Assembly (NCBI GenBank): GCA_000827495.1
Contig: KN817533.1
Location: 248,001 to 312,000, forward strand
Direction of reading: 5' to 3'
Length of the DNA stretch: 64,000 bases
From: Hypholoma sublateritium FD-334 SS-4
Lineage: Eukaryota > Basidiomycota > Agaricomycetes > Agaricales > Strophariaceae
Below are positions 23,135-34,021 of this stretch, piece after piece. The stretch's first letter is position 1; every line of letters starts with the position of its first letter. The translations under genes and the position numbers were made by a program. A model generated the notes under the pieces. That model was not told the DNA's origin. It saw only the letters and a list, made by a program, of their open reading frames with translations, and did not search any database.

Positions 23135-24786
23135 CTAAACGGCTGCCCAATGGATACCCGCAGCCTCTTGGAGCACAGCAATCTCACCGCGTTTGAGACC
23201 CATGTCCCGCAGCTCCTGCAACGAAATCAAACGAAGCTGATTTGAGCTAGTGAAGCCTTCACCTTCGAGTGTATGCTGTATATTGGCCGAAAAGGTATAT
23301 TGAGTTGCGAAGTCAGCAAGTGGGACAGCAGGCCGGGTTGGAGCATTTGCAGGAACAAGCAGAGGGTTATCGGATATGGTTTGGATGACAGGGGTCAAAG
23401 GAGCGGCTGCAGCGCCGGGTACAGGGTCTGCAGCCAACGGAACATGCGGATGATGTGGCTGGAACATCTTCGACATGTCTGGGACATGGAAGTGGATTGT
23501 TGGCGACGAGGAAACTGCATGCTGAGCCAATACTGCCCTTTGAGCAGCTGCGCGGCGCTGGAGAGTTGATACCTGTGGTACTTGGTCACCAACTGGCTGT
23601 CCAGCATTTACTGCATCAAATTTTGGATGAAGGGGGGGCCTCATCTGTGTTGCTCGATCAGAGCCTTGTAGCTGTCAAACAAATGTATATTAGCAGTAGT
23701 CTAATGCACAGAGAGTCATGCAACTTACGATTGCAGCTGCCCATATGTTGAAGTGATCATGGCCAAGAGCGAAGTGGCCATTGTCGACGGGGTTTACGTA
23801 GCAGTGAGAACCCTTATTCTCGCATCCGGGGGCATGGCATATCCATTTCTCGCGCAACGCTCCAAGCTCACGAGAAAGAGCTGCATTTCCAGGCAGCTCT
23901 TTTGGGTCCTAGTATATGATGTACATACCATATCATCAGAGACGGGAAAAAAGGACAGCGTTCTGTAACACAACGAAACGGTACGTACCATTTTCTTTTT
24001 CTTCCCATCCTTCTTGTTCCCCTTCTTGTTTTTTTTGGCCGTATCGTTGTCAGAATCGCTGCCCTCGCTTTTCTGGCTACCATCGGTGTCGTTCTCCTTG
24101 TCGGAATCATGCTTCCTCTGCAGGTGGAGGTTCATTTGACATAAACGATCAATATTATCCAAAATAAACTCACCTTCTTGCGACGCAGCCTTGGTTCGAC
24201 CGTAATACTCACAGCAGGATCCTTTCCTTTGAGAGCGCGTTCGACCATGAAGCTGTATGAGTCTTCATCAGTCAGGTCTGTTGCCTTGGTGTGGATCCGC
24301 GGAACGGAGAAGGTGAAGGCGTAGTCTTCAAACGCTATGGTCGCCGGGTTGAGGATACCATCAATCTTGACAAGCAATTGCGCCATGAAGGTATCCCAGG
24401 GCTCTTTGGATCCAAGCTGAAGAAAAGTATTCTTGGCCCCGCCACGTTTTCCGGAATCAATCTTCATCTGAGCTGGTGTGAAAACAGATATAGTGTATGT
24501 GATGCGGTTGCCATCTGCGACCGCGGGTGCTGTGGGTAGAGTATCTTCCGAATCCGAGTTCTCAACAATAGCAGCTGCTGAATACATACTAGATATTTAG
24601 CAAGAGAAAGATAACAGCCCGCATACACTCACTAGCTTTCTTCTTCCCTGGTCCCCGTGTTCTCTTTTTTGGCGCCGGTGCCTGGACACCGACAAGTCCT
24701 GGATAATCCCGCTCAAAATTGGCCACATCTTCTGCAGTGACTGGGCCCATTATCTGGTCAACAACTCGGTCAAGTGCAGAAGGCAT
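23135..24786 (-). CDS. Accessory gene inside the Tc1-type element, 467 aa, zinc-binding motif
   Basis: Exons 24786-24633, 24577-24174, 24117-23989, 23908-23729 and 23671-23135 (154, 404, 129, 180 and 537 nt) sum to 468 codons with stop. It is antisense to the transposase and lies wholly between the TIRs. Features in order: an N-terminal segment with a basic linker (KKRTRGPGKKK); an alpha/beta-looking region (ITYTISVFTPAQMKI to AVSITVEPRLRRKK); a highly charged Lys/Asp/Ser stretch; then CHAPGCENKGSHCYVN plus GHFALGHDHFNIWAAAI, a Cys/His set probably binding zinc; a Pro/Ala-rich region; and a C-terminal SAM-like helical domain (NQLRLISLQELRDMGLKRGE). I do not recognise an enzyme. It may be a transposition helper or a captured host gene. 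Confidence 0.82.
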
Positions 24787-24921
24787 AGCATGGGATAAAT
24801 AGGCCAGAGCATGCACCTAGAGATTGTTTGGGGAGCCAAAGCGTAGTGAGAGACGTGAAATGAGGCGGTGCAAGATCATTTTTTTCTAAGTACCAAATTT
24901 GCTCTAATTTCTCACACTTTT

Positions 24922-24960
24922 GAGATGACGTACGAGTGCCATCCTTTATGAAAAGAGCTG
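24922..24960 (-). repeat. Right TIR of the Tc1/mariner-type element
   Basis: Inverted partner of 15712-15750, followed by TA (24961-24962). Confidence 0.88.
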
Positions 24961-24962
24961 TA

Positions 24963-25486
24963 AAGGCCAACATCCAGAGCGACTATAAATACAAAGTATG
25001 CTCGAAATTCTCGGAAATTAGAGGGAATCGTTCACCTCCGCGCGGCGGGCGTGCCAAATCGGCACGCAAATCCACGCGGCGGGATTATCATCAGGCGGGA
25101 GGGGTAAACTAGGAGGGCGGGCGCGGACGGGCGCCGTGCAGGCATTGTATGCAGCGGCGCGAGCGGAAGTGTCATTTCGGATTTGAAAGCAGAGACGGGT
25201 AATAGGTCGGACAGAAACACGGACAGAGCCAGAATCGGTCATGAACAGAGATACACAAAAAGGGAGCCGAGTCGAAGGGGGGCAAACGGGGAAAGGGGGA
25301 GGGAGGGGGAGTTTAAAGGGTGTAATGTAATCAGCGGCGACGTGGCGAGTTAAGTACAGCAGGTGGATATTCTTTCACGATCATTAAATTTCATGGCGAT
25401 GGGAAGCCGAGATACGCTAGACATTACCCGTCCGTCAGCACGCTCCCAAGACCGCCGCGCGAAGAAAACGACGCACCGCTCCCACC
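24963..25486. other. Intergenic, no gene
   Basis: Half a kilobase between the Tc1-type element and the 3' end of the GC-rich transcription factor gene. A G-rich patch (25275-25315) is the only notable composition. Confidence 0.5.
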
Positions 25487-28400
25487 TCATATGCCGCCCG
25501 GGCCAGCGGGCGCATACACAACCGGCATGCTTCCCTGCTTGTCATGATAATCTTGCTGGGCTTGCTGCTGCTGCCGCTGCGCGCTCTGCTCTTGGCTCCC
25601 CCGGTTGCTGTGGCTAATGCTGACGTTCTGCCCGTGGTCCGGCTCAAGCAGCCCGAAACTCGCCGACGGCGCGCTCATCCTGCGGCGGCGGCGCTCCGCC
25701 AGACTCGCGACGACGCGGTCCGGGTGGCTCAGATTCATCACGCCGCCCGGCGCGCCAACGCTCGCTGCACCAGATAGCGCAGGCGCAACCGTCGACGTCG
25801 ACGCATTGGCCTCAGCCGGGGTTTGGACCGCACCGGGCGGGGCACCGGCGCCAACGCCCCAGCCCGACACGCGCTCGTCGTTGTCGCTGAACCCGAGGAA
25901 CGCGCGCTTCGCCGTGGCGGGCCCGAGCGTCTGCGACGGGAGCCGCTTGAACGACGGCCGCGGTGCGTCGCCGTCGCTCGTGCCGCTCGCACCGCTCTCC
26001 GCGGACACGGACGACGCGCGGGAGGAGTGCGCCGCGGGGCTTGCGGGCGCAACGAATGAGGGCGGTGCCGCGGAGCCCGTCGCGCTCGTAGGGCGCTGGG
26101 CGTACTATAACCACGTCAGCACAAAACACCTATCTCACACACCAAAAAGACGACTTACCCCTCCAGGTGCCGCCGCGCGCGCCTTCTGCGTCCTGCGCGC
26201 CTGCAAATGCAGCGTCACCGGCGCTTTGCGCGCCATCACCGCTGCCTCGTACGAGCGCAGATCCTCGCCCGCCGGATGGAGCGCCGTGCGCTGCTGCCCA
26301 GCACCCGCATGCGGCTGGTGCGCCTGCTGCTGAGGCGCGTACAAGCCCTGCCGCTCGACCACCGGCGTCTTCGCGCTGGGGAGCGACGCCACGCGCTTCC
26401 TGCTCCCCGGCGCACCCGTGCCGCCCGCACCATTACCGCCTCCAGCACCAGGCGCACCACCACCACCGGGGCCCATGCCCTCAGGCCCGGTGAGCGGCGT
26501 GCGCATGTACTGCCGCCAGAAATCGCGCAGCTCGCGCGTGTCCGCCTCGCGCGCAGGCGTGCCCGTCGGCAGTGGCGGGAGCTGCAGCTGCATGCCCTGC
26601 GGCGCGCGGCGCGCGCCGGGCGTCGCGTCCGTGTCGTGCTGCGCGGTTGAGAAGAACGGCTGGCCGTCCGCGGCGAGGCCCGCGAGCACGGCGGGGTCGT
26701 CGAGCGACATCAGGCCGAAGGCGGCGTGCACGTCCGCTGGCGCGCGGGCGTCAGTACGCGTATCCATTGCATATGAAGGAGAACGCAGCACACCATTGCG
26801 GTCGTCGCCTCCATACGCGCGCGGAGCGTCGTGCTCGTCATATGCCGCGTGTCCGTGCCGGTGGTGTGAGGACGACGAGGACGTCGACGCCGTGCCCGCG
26901 CGATCCGGGATGGCGAGGTTGAAGTTGTCCTACAAAAGACGCAAAAAGATCTGGTCAGCCGCCGCACATACATCAAGCGCGATAAGATCAAGGATCAACG
27001 AAAGATCAACGAAAAGATAAAACGATCACCGCAAACACAAAGGCCAAAACACAGCCAAAGCACGCCCAAGAATAGCCCATCATCGAAGGCGCTGCGGACG
27101 CGGGGAGAAGAATAAAAAGAAGCGGACACAGCATCGCGCAAACGTAACGCAAACGAAGCACGAAAGACACCGCGACGAACGCCCGAACGCAGCCGACCCG
27201 ATAAGCGCCAAAAATACGCCAGGCGCGCACTCGCTCGCACGCACACACGACGACGGCGGCACCGCCAACGAAGTCGCCGGAAGACCCAATGACAGCGTGG
27301 CGAAAACACAGGCGCACGCACGCCCGCCGGCGACGCCGTCCCGCGGGACTGTGACTGCGCCTGCGCAGCATCGACCCCGCGCAGAAATAGCCTGCCAAAA
27401 ATACACGCGGTGCATCATATGCCCCCACAATGACACACCGGCGACACCACAGCGCACAGCGCACCACACAGTGCACGCAGCCTGCGCGCCCCCGCCAACA
27501 CAGCGCGCGACGTCGCCGACGCGGGAGCACGCAACGGACCGTGGCACACCATCCCAACGCAGCCCGGCGCGGCGCGACACTAGCACAGCACCGCCCCCGC
27601 GCTAGTCCCAACGAGGCGCCCGCCCGCGCGGCCTCCCATCCCCATTGGCGCCGCGCAGCCAATGGGGAGCGCACGCGGGAGCACGGCCCGGCGCGCCCAT
27701 CACCTCGTGCCGCGCTAGAAGCGCGCGCCCGCGCGGGCGCACGGCAGGTGGTGTACCCCCGTTGCCATGCACAGCGATCGTCGCGCGCGCGTGACGCCTC
27801 CGTGCCGCCGCCGAGAACAAAAAAAATCGAAAGGAAACGACGCGAAATGAACGCGAAATGAAATGAATGGGTGCAAGGGCCGGAAGGCGGGAAGGCGAAG
27901 AAAACAACCGCCCGACTAGCGCAGCGAAAATGAAAACGAAAATGAAAGAAAACGAAAAGCAAAAACGAAACCGAACAAAAAAGCACAAATGAAGAACACC
28001 GCGCGCCAAAAAATAGCACACCATAAAACGCCCGCCGTGCCCGCGCCCGTACCCAACGCTGCTGTACACCTCCTCCAACGGGCGTCTGGAACCCACACTA
28101 GCGCCCCGCCCCGCATCGATCCGCGACCCAACCCAACAACAACAACAGCAAAAACGAAAACGAGAACAATAAAGGCCCAGGCAGGAAGACGAAGCGCCCA
28201 AAAACCCCCGCCGCCTCGTCGCCGCGCCATGCACCCGCCGATCGACGCCCTGGCCTAGCGCACGCGCACCCACACTAGCGCCAAACCCAGACGACCAAAG
28301 GCGCCGTGCCGCCCTCCGCCCGCGCCAACCGCCAATCCCGCCTGTGCGCCTACCGCACCCGCACCCGCCCAGCCTAGGCCCCGCGCCCTAGCCTAAAACG

Positions 28401-31400
28401 CACCCGCCCAGCCTAAAAGCCCTCCCGCGCACACGCACCCGCACCCGCCCCGGCCTAGGCTAAAACCCAGCCGCCCAGCGCGCACCCACACTAGCCCTAC
28501 GCGCTGTCCCCCCGCGCGCGCTAGAACCGCATGCCGTAAGCGCCTGCCTTTCCTCTGTGCGGCTGCCTTCTCCTGGGCTGTCTCCTCCCCGGGGCCGGTC
28601 CCGCGTCCTTCACGTTGCCTGATCGGGTAGGGAGGACGCAGATGGGGTGTAAATAGCACAGTGTAGTGGGATCGGGATCGGGGGACGGACAGGCGGGCAG
28701 AGACGGTGCGATGCGAGGCGCGCGTAGATAGACAGGAATAGGCCGGCACGGCGAGAAGCAGGTAGCACGTAGCACAGAAAAATTTGCACAACAGCGAAAA
28801 TTGCACAGCGCACAGAATAGAACGCACGGAGCGAGAGAGGACCGAACGAGAAATGAAATGAAGTGAATAAAATAGAACAGAACGGGACAAAAAATAAAGA
28901 ACGAAAATAAGAAAATAAAGATAATCCACAAACGCGAAAAATGAAACGAAACGAACGGACTGAATTGAATTGAAACAAAGCGAAAAAGCACCACAGAGAC
29001 GGAGAGACGCGCACGCGCACGCGGGACAGCGCGACCGCCCGCCGCCCCACCCGCCCCACGCACGCCCCACGCCCCACGCACGCCCCACCGCGCCCCAGTC
29101 CAAGTGAAACACCGCGCTCCACACGCGAAAAAAAGGCATAAAGGCAGGCCACCCCCACCAAAGCGAGCGAAAGCGAAACGAAGGGCAACAAAAAAATCCA
29201 CAGCAAAACAGAACAAAGTCAACTCACATCAGCCCACCCCTCCCTCCCCCCTGCGCCCCCTCCTCCAAAAGCGAACCGCTCGTCGTCCTCCTCCCTTGCG
29301 TACCCCTCCTCCCTTCCATAGCCCTCCTCTCTGCCATATCCCTCCTCACTCCGCGGATACCCCTCATCGCGCCGATACTCATCTTCCCTCCCATACCCCT
29401 CCTCCCTCCCATATCCCTCCCCGCGGCGCGCATACTCGCCCTGCCGGCCCGCATATTCATCGTCGCGCCGCCCGTACGCAGCACTGCCCGGATAGGGATA
29501 CGAAAACTCGCTCGCGGGGACGGGGCTCCCCCCCGCGAAGGGCGGCACGGGCCCGGGGCTGTCGTCGCCGTGCCCTGCGCTGCCCCCACCGTGCCCCGCG
29601 CTGCTGCCCCCACCTCCTCCTCCACCACTAACACCGCCGCCTACACCACCAGCGCCGGAGGCAGCGGTGCCAGACGACGACGTCCCCGGGCGCGAGCGCT
29701 GCTGCGCCGAGTGCGCGTACGGGTGCGCGCGCTGCGGGTGCGGCGGGAGCGGGAGCGCATGTGTGTACTGCGGCTGGTGGTGCGTCTGTTGTTGCTGATG
29801 CTGTTGCTGTTGCTGATGCTGCTGCGCCTGTTGCGCTTGCTGTTGGTGGTGGGCCTGCTGCGCCTGATGTTGTTGGTGCTGAAGATGCTGCTGCTGCTGC
29901 TGCTGCAACAGCCGCTGATGATGCACCAGCGCATGCTGCCCGTCTTGCCCGCCCGCGCCGGCGCGCTGCAATTCGAGGTGCTGCTGGTGCCCCAGCCGCT
30001 GCTGCTCGAGGTGCTGCTGGTCCAGCCGCTGCTCCATCCGCAGCTGCTGCTCCGCCTGCTCCCGCCCAAGGCGCTCCTCGAGGTGCTCCCCCATCCGCGG
30101 CTCGCCGCCACCGGTTGTAGAGGAGGCGGCGGAGGCGGCGGAGGAGGCGGAGGGGGGCGGGGCACCCTGGCTCTGGGCGTGCGCGAGCGTCGCGGCGAGT
30201 GTTGCGGGCGCGGGGATGGCGGGGAGGAGGAAGCCCGGGTAGGGCATTGAGATGGCGACGCCTGGGGCGTCTGTGGGCGGTAGCGCAGGTCGGCAGGAAA
30301 TGAAGGCAAGTCGACAGATAGAGGCGCAGCGGGTCGCAGGTAGGTCGACAGACAGCGCAGACGACGGGCAGGGCACAGTTATATCACCAGTTTTTGTATT
30401 TCATAGAACGCAATGAGCATATATGCAGAAAAATCATCAGCGCGAGCCCTATATGCGTCCGCGAAAATCGCACGTACCGTGCGCCGCGCCCGCCTGCACC
30501 TGCGGCGGCTCGTCGAGGTCCGCGGCGCCCCAGCCGCCGAGCCACGGCCCGCTGCGCTGCTGCGGGTCGTACGCCGGGCCCGCGCTGGCGCTCGCGTACC
30601 CCGCGCGCGGCGCGCCGAACATGCCTGCGCCCGCGCGGTACTTGCCCGCGTACCCCAGCTCGCCGGCGTCGAGCGCAGGAACCGGCGCGCCGGCGGCGGA
30701 CGCAGAGGCCGCGGGGTACAAAGCGGGGAAGGCGAAGGACGAGGCGTGGAAGAGCGACTCGGCCATCGTCGCGGGGGGCGCGTGCTGCGGCGCGAGGAGG
30801 AAGTCGTCCCGGAAGAGCGGCGGGGCGTGCTCGGCAGCAGCGGACGGGGCGGCGGGGCCCGCGGCGGCGTCGGGCGCGCGCGCGGCGTGCCCCGGCCCTG
30901 CGGGCGCGGTCTGGCGGTGGAACTTGACGAAGGTGCAGCGGCACTTGCGCGCGGCGCACTTGGCTGCGGGGGGGTTAGATAAAGAAGACAAGGACAAAGG
31001 GCGACGGACAGCAGGGGTTGGCGCCGTCGCAGGGGAGGCTGGCCTGGACGCACTGGTCGCAGGCCTGCTTGGAGGTGGTGGCGCGGGACGCGGCGGCGGC
31101 GGCGCCCTTTCTGCGGGCGCTGCTGGGGCCGGGCAGCGGGCGCTCGCCGGCGTGGCACTTGTTCACGTGGCGCGAGAGGAGGTCACTGCGTGCGGTGAGC
31201 GGGGCCACAAAGACTGGCGACAAACGTACCTGCGGGCGAACTGGTCGCCGCAGTGCTGGCACTTGTACGGGCGGTCGCCGGTGTCTGTGGGGCGTGAGTG
31301 GGGCGGTGGGGCGCAAACAGGCCACTTACGGGAGCGCATGTGGCGGGCGACATGCTGGGGGCGGGTGAAGGTCGCCTGGCAGACGGGGCATTTGTGGTCT

Positions 31401-31408
31401 CCGCCCAT
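25487..31408 (-). CDS. Transcription factor with two C2H2 fingers and a Zn2Cys6 cluster, ~1,075 aa
   Basis: Exons 31408-31330, 31284-31230, 31185-31010, 30963-30478, 30270-29228, 26929-26159 and 26104-25487 sum to 1,076 codons with stop. Finger 1 uses C7, C10, H23, H27; finger 2 uses C35, C38, H51, H56. Then comes a perfect C-x2-C-x6-C-x5-C-x2-C-x6-C Zn2Cys6 cluster at C87, C90, C97, C103, C106, C113 (KQACDQCVQASLPCDGANPC onward). The middle is Ala-rich, then Gln/His-rich, Gly-rich, with tandem YGREEG-type repeats. The C-terminal part has ELRDFWRQYMRTPLTGP and SRKRVASLPSAKTPV. Family knowledge: DNA-binding regulator. The 2,298-base intron between exons 5 and 6 is exceptional. An alternative is that the first gene stops at the TGA at 29219 and the C-terminal part is a separate gene. 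Confidence 0.8.
26930..29227. other. 2.3-kb intron (or intergenic spacer) of biased composition
   Basis: Bounded by donor GTGAGT (minus, 29227) and acceptor TTTTGTAG (26930), in phase 0. Large ORFs here exist on both strands and in overlapping frames, as expected from high GC and skewed composition; none shows a domain. Purine-rich runs on plus (27830-27990, 28780-29000) are pyrimidine-rich on the sense strand. 28250-28500 has repeated CCCACACTAGC and CCGCCCAGCCTA blocks. Confidence 0.6.
29290..29440 (-). repeat. Coding tandem repeat, YGREEG-type
   Basis: Imperfect tandem units of about 18-24 bases encode degenerate YGREEG, YRRDEG and YPRSEEG blocks within exon 5 of the zinc-cluster factor. 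Confidence 0.8.
29765..29935 (-). repeat. CAG/CAC-type repeat coding for Gln/His tract
   Basis: Interrupted CAG, CAA and CAC codons on the sense strand encode a Gln/His-rich tract including a run of six Gln. Such tracts are common in fungal activators and are prone to length change. Confidence 0.85.
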
Positions 31409-31637
31409 CGATGCAGAGTTGACGGAGCGCCCCGACCCCAGACGCTTTGTACCCCCGTTCTAATTTTCACAGACGTCACCATTCCCACGCCCCTTGACAA
31501 CACCCCCCGCCCGCCGCCCGCCCCGCACCCCCGGCCCCCCACCGACCCCCCGCGCACCGCCGCGCACACCGCCACCCACCCCCCGCCCGCCGCCGCCCCG
31601 CCGCCATCGCCGCCCCCCGCGCCCCCGCCCCGCCGCA

Positions 31638-31645
31638 TGACGTCA
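31638..31645. promoter_or_regulatory. Perfect CRE palindrome TGACGTCA, proximal
   Basis: Lies 230 bases upstream of the zinc-cluster factor ATG (31408). It matches the consensus for CREB/ATF-type bZIP proteins; occupancy is inference. Confidence 0.6.
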
Positions 31646-31678
31646 CCGCGTTGTCGCTGTTGTCCGCTGTTGCCCCCC

Positions 31679-31686
31679 TGACGTCA
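31679..31686. promoter_or_regulatory. Perfect CRE palindrome TGACGTCA, distal
   Basis: Second identical 8-bp site, 41 bases from the first, close to four helical turns, so both would face the same side of the DNA. Confidence 0.6.
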
Positions 31687-31696
31687 TCGCCGGTGT

Positions 31697-31714
31697 CCAA
31701 TCGCACCGCCCAAT
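31697..31714 (+). promoter_or_regulatory. Two CCAAT boxes
   Basis: CCAAT at 31697-31701 and 31710-31714, 11-28 bases beyond the distal CRE. CCAAT boxes bind the HAP/NF-Y complex in fungi. Together with the CREs they look like the promoter of the zinc-cluster factor. Confidence 0.45.
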
Positions 31715-31852
31715 CAGCACACGCGCCCGCAGCCTTCCCTGAGCGGCCTAGCGCGCCGCCCGGCGTGCATGCCTACCTGCATGCCACGCCTCCCAATCGG
31801 GCCCGCGTCGCCCGCGCGTCATCGATGACCCCATCCCGCGCCCCTGTGCGCG

Positions 31853-31888
31853 CTGCATGCATGCACGCACGCACGCACGCACGCATAC
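31853..31888. repeat. GCAC tetranucleotide microsatellite
   Basis: A run of GCAC/GCAT units about 36 bases long in GC-rich non-coding sequence. Confidence 0.85.
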
Positions 31889-32589
31889 ACACGTACATAG
31901 GAGGGGCGCGCACCGCTTGCATACCGGCACCATCACGATCAGATAACGCCCCTTATCGCCCGTGCGTCATCGATCAGCACACCGCTCCCACCGCCCCCGC
32001 CGCGCGCTCCCAGGCCGCCCGCTGCGCACGCCGGCGCTCCCAGGCGCGCGCGAACACCTGTCCCATGTCGCGCCTAAACCCAATCTCTGCACGCCCTCGC
32101 TGACGTGCGCGAGATCCCGCGCGATGCTGATCCGAGCGGCGCCGTCATACCTATTTACAGTTTTTATTCTGGGCCGCCAATCGCGTGAAATTCGCCGCCA
32201 CAGCCCCGCGGGCGTACGTCCCAGGCGCTCCCCTATTCTATTCTCTGCTGTGCGTGCACTGGGAGTAAGATCTGGGGTGCCTCCAGCGTCCGGCGCACCT
32301 CACACGACACAGCCCACCTCATTAATACCCCAACTCTGCGCGGAACAGGCGGTTGAAACGCGCCTCGAAAACAAGAAAAAGACATCGCTTTCATACCAGC
32401 TATCATCGCCCGTTCGCCGAATCTTGATTCAATGAGGCCCGCCGGTCACAGCGGGAGGATTTTATTGGTAGAACCAAGTGCGGAGCCGCCAGACTGTTCT
32501 TTCGATTTGAACGGAGCACAAACGCTAACGGAACAACCAGGCTCCGAGGTGTTTTTTGTATATAGTAGTTGCATTCTCTCCACGCCCGG
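31889..32589. other. Non-coding, no gene seen
   Basis: GC-rich then AT-balanced sequence upstream of the zinc-cluster factor; ORFs are frame shadows without motifs. Confidence 0.5.
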
Positions 32590-33123
32590 AAAGGACCTTG
32601 CGTCAAAGCACGTCGATTGGGCAAATCGACGCTTCAGCTCATTTCGCGAGGTCACGGACTGAGTGATGTAGGTAGGGTATTCAAGTTGAAGCTGTTTACT
32701 ATATACCCCCTCCAGCTCCATTTCCTTCCGGTTGTATGCTGTACATACCCCTGACCCAAGATTCTGTATACGAACATACTACACCCAATAAATTCCACAG
32801 CTCCCGGAATAACGGGACCTTGCAATAGGCCCGCACCGATCCCGCAAGTCGAGCATGCACATCGTCCTCTCTTCCTTCCTCGTTCGCCACGACACTCAGC
32901 CTTTTAAAAAAGAAAAAAGCACTTAAGATCGCCGCCGCCCTCCTACATCATGCACAAAGTACGCCATCCCGGCGCCGCCGCCTCCCATACACCCACGCAC
33001 AAACTGCCCGTGACGTCCCAGTGCAGCCGCGGCATTGATTTTGCGGGTTTCTCCTTTCGCAGCACCATGCACATGTAGACGCTCGGTACCTCGCTCGCCG
33101 CTTGTGTATCCTGTTGTCCAATA

Positions 33124-33528
33124 TAATTTTCAGACCTGTTCCATCGGCGACCACACTTTTATTCCCGTAAATACCAAGTAAATATTAGTTGTGCTCGCAA
33201 TGCGCATATCCTCCCAAAGTAGTGTGTACATACACAATTCCGCAAGCAAGGCGCGAGGAACTTTGAATACCTGACTTCAGTCGTTTTCAGACAACCCAAG
33301 AATGTCAACTCGGCGGGGTGTAAATTATACTGTAGTCCGACTGTTGTCTATAATTTTCAGACCTGTTCCATCGGCAAACACTTTTTCCTGTAAATACCAA
33401 GTAAATATTATGTATGTTGTGATAAATGCAACGTGCACCAGCGTCCGATGAGCTGTATTGCTCTCAATGCGCATATCCTCCCAAAGTAGTACTTATGTAC
33501 ATGAACAATTCCGCAGGCAGGGCGTGAG
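33124..33528 (+). repeat. Local direct repeat of a ~140-base block
   Basis: The block beginning TAATTTTCAGACCTGTTCCA occurs at about 33124-33262 and again at about 33351-33528, the second with a ~40-base insertion. Both end in GCGCATATCCTCCCAAAGTA and a following AT-rich stretch. Non-coding. Confidence 0.75.
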
Positions 33529-34021
33529 CCGCCGTCACTCCAGTCTAAAGCCAATTATCAAGGATCAGTACTATGATTATTCAATCCTTTGTGATGCTAT
33601 ATTTTTATTTTTCAAATACAGGTATCGATGTCTATGCATTATTACTACATTAAAATAGTGTGCTGGGATGGTGAAATGTTTGTTTAGCAAGAGCGAGGAG
33701 AAAACGCAAACCTATTTTGATGCCGCTGCTTTCGCTCGCGCCGGAGCAGCCGCGGCTTGCTCTGGACCTACGGAATAACTCTGCTACACTGCTGCGTGCA
33801 GCAAACCGCGTGGATTATTTACATCCGCAAGGAAATATTCTATGCATTTTTCTTATCTTGTACATTTTTTTATCTCGCATTTGCGCGTTACTCTACACAT
33901 GAAAGGGATGTAAGATGGTACAATAATGGTGCCTACAATGTCTGGTACAACAGAAGGAATACATGCGGTTTTACAATGGTCAGTTTATTTTACAATGAAA
34001 AGCAAACCCACTCCGAATCTC

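Larger units (their letters stand above)
15712..24960. mobile_element. Tc1/mariner-type transposon (~3.18 kb) expanded to 9.2 kb by a nested element
   Basis: Terminal inverted repeats of 39 bp (15712-15750 and 24922-24960; 4 mismatches) are flanked by TA at 15710-15711 and 24961-24962. The right end reads inward CAGCTCTTTTCATAAAGGAT; the left begins AAGCTC. Contents are a DD34E transposase on plus, split by the 6,064-bp insertion at 16657-22720, and a complete five-exon accessory gene on minus (23135-24786). Without the insertion and its duplicated 8 bp, the element is 3,177 bp. The transposase frame is otherwise open, so the element was probably autonomous before being hit. Confidence 0.9.

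Noticed and set aside
27006..28273. Long ORFs of 200-340 codons in the GC-rich region
   Set aside because: They overlap on both strands and several frames, have no domains and low-complexity Arg/Ala/Cys composition, and lie in the intron of the zinc-cluster factor.
29765..29935. Regular CAG-type repeats as a CRISPR-like array
   Set aside because: They are codon repeats (Gln/His) in frame within an exon of a eukaryotic gene, without unique spacers.
29570..31463. Long plus-strand ORFs opposite the zinc-cluster factor exons
   Set aside because: They are mirror frames of GC-rich coding sequence, whose minus strand encodes clear zinc motifs with phase-correct introns.
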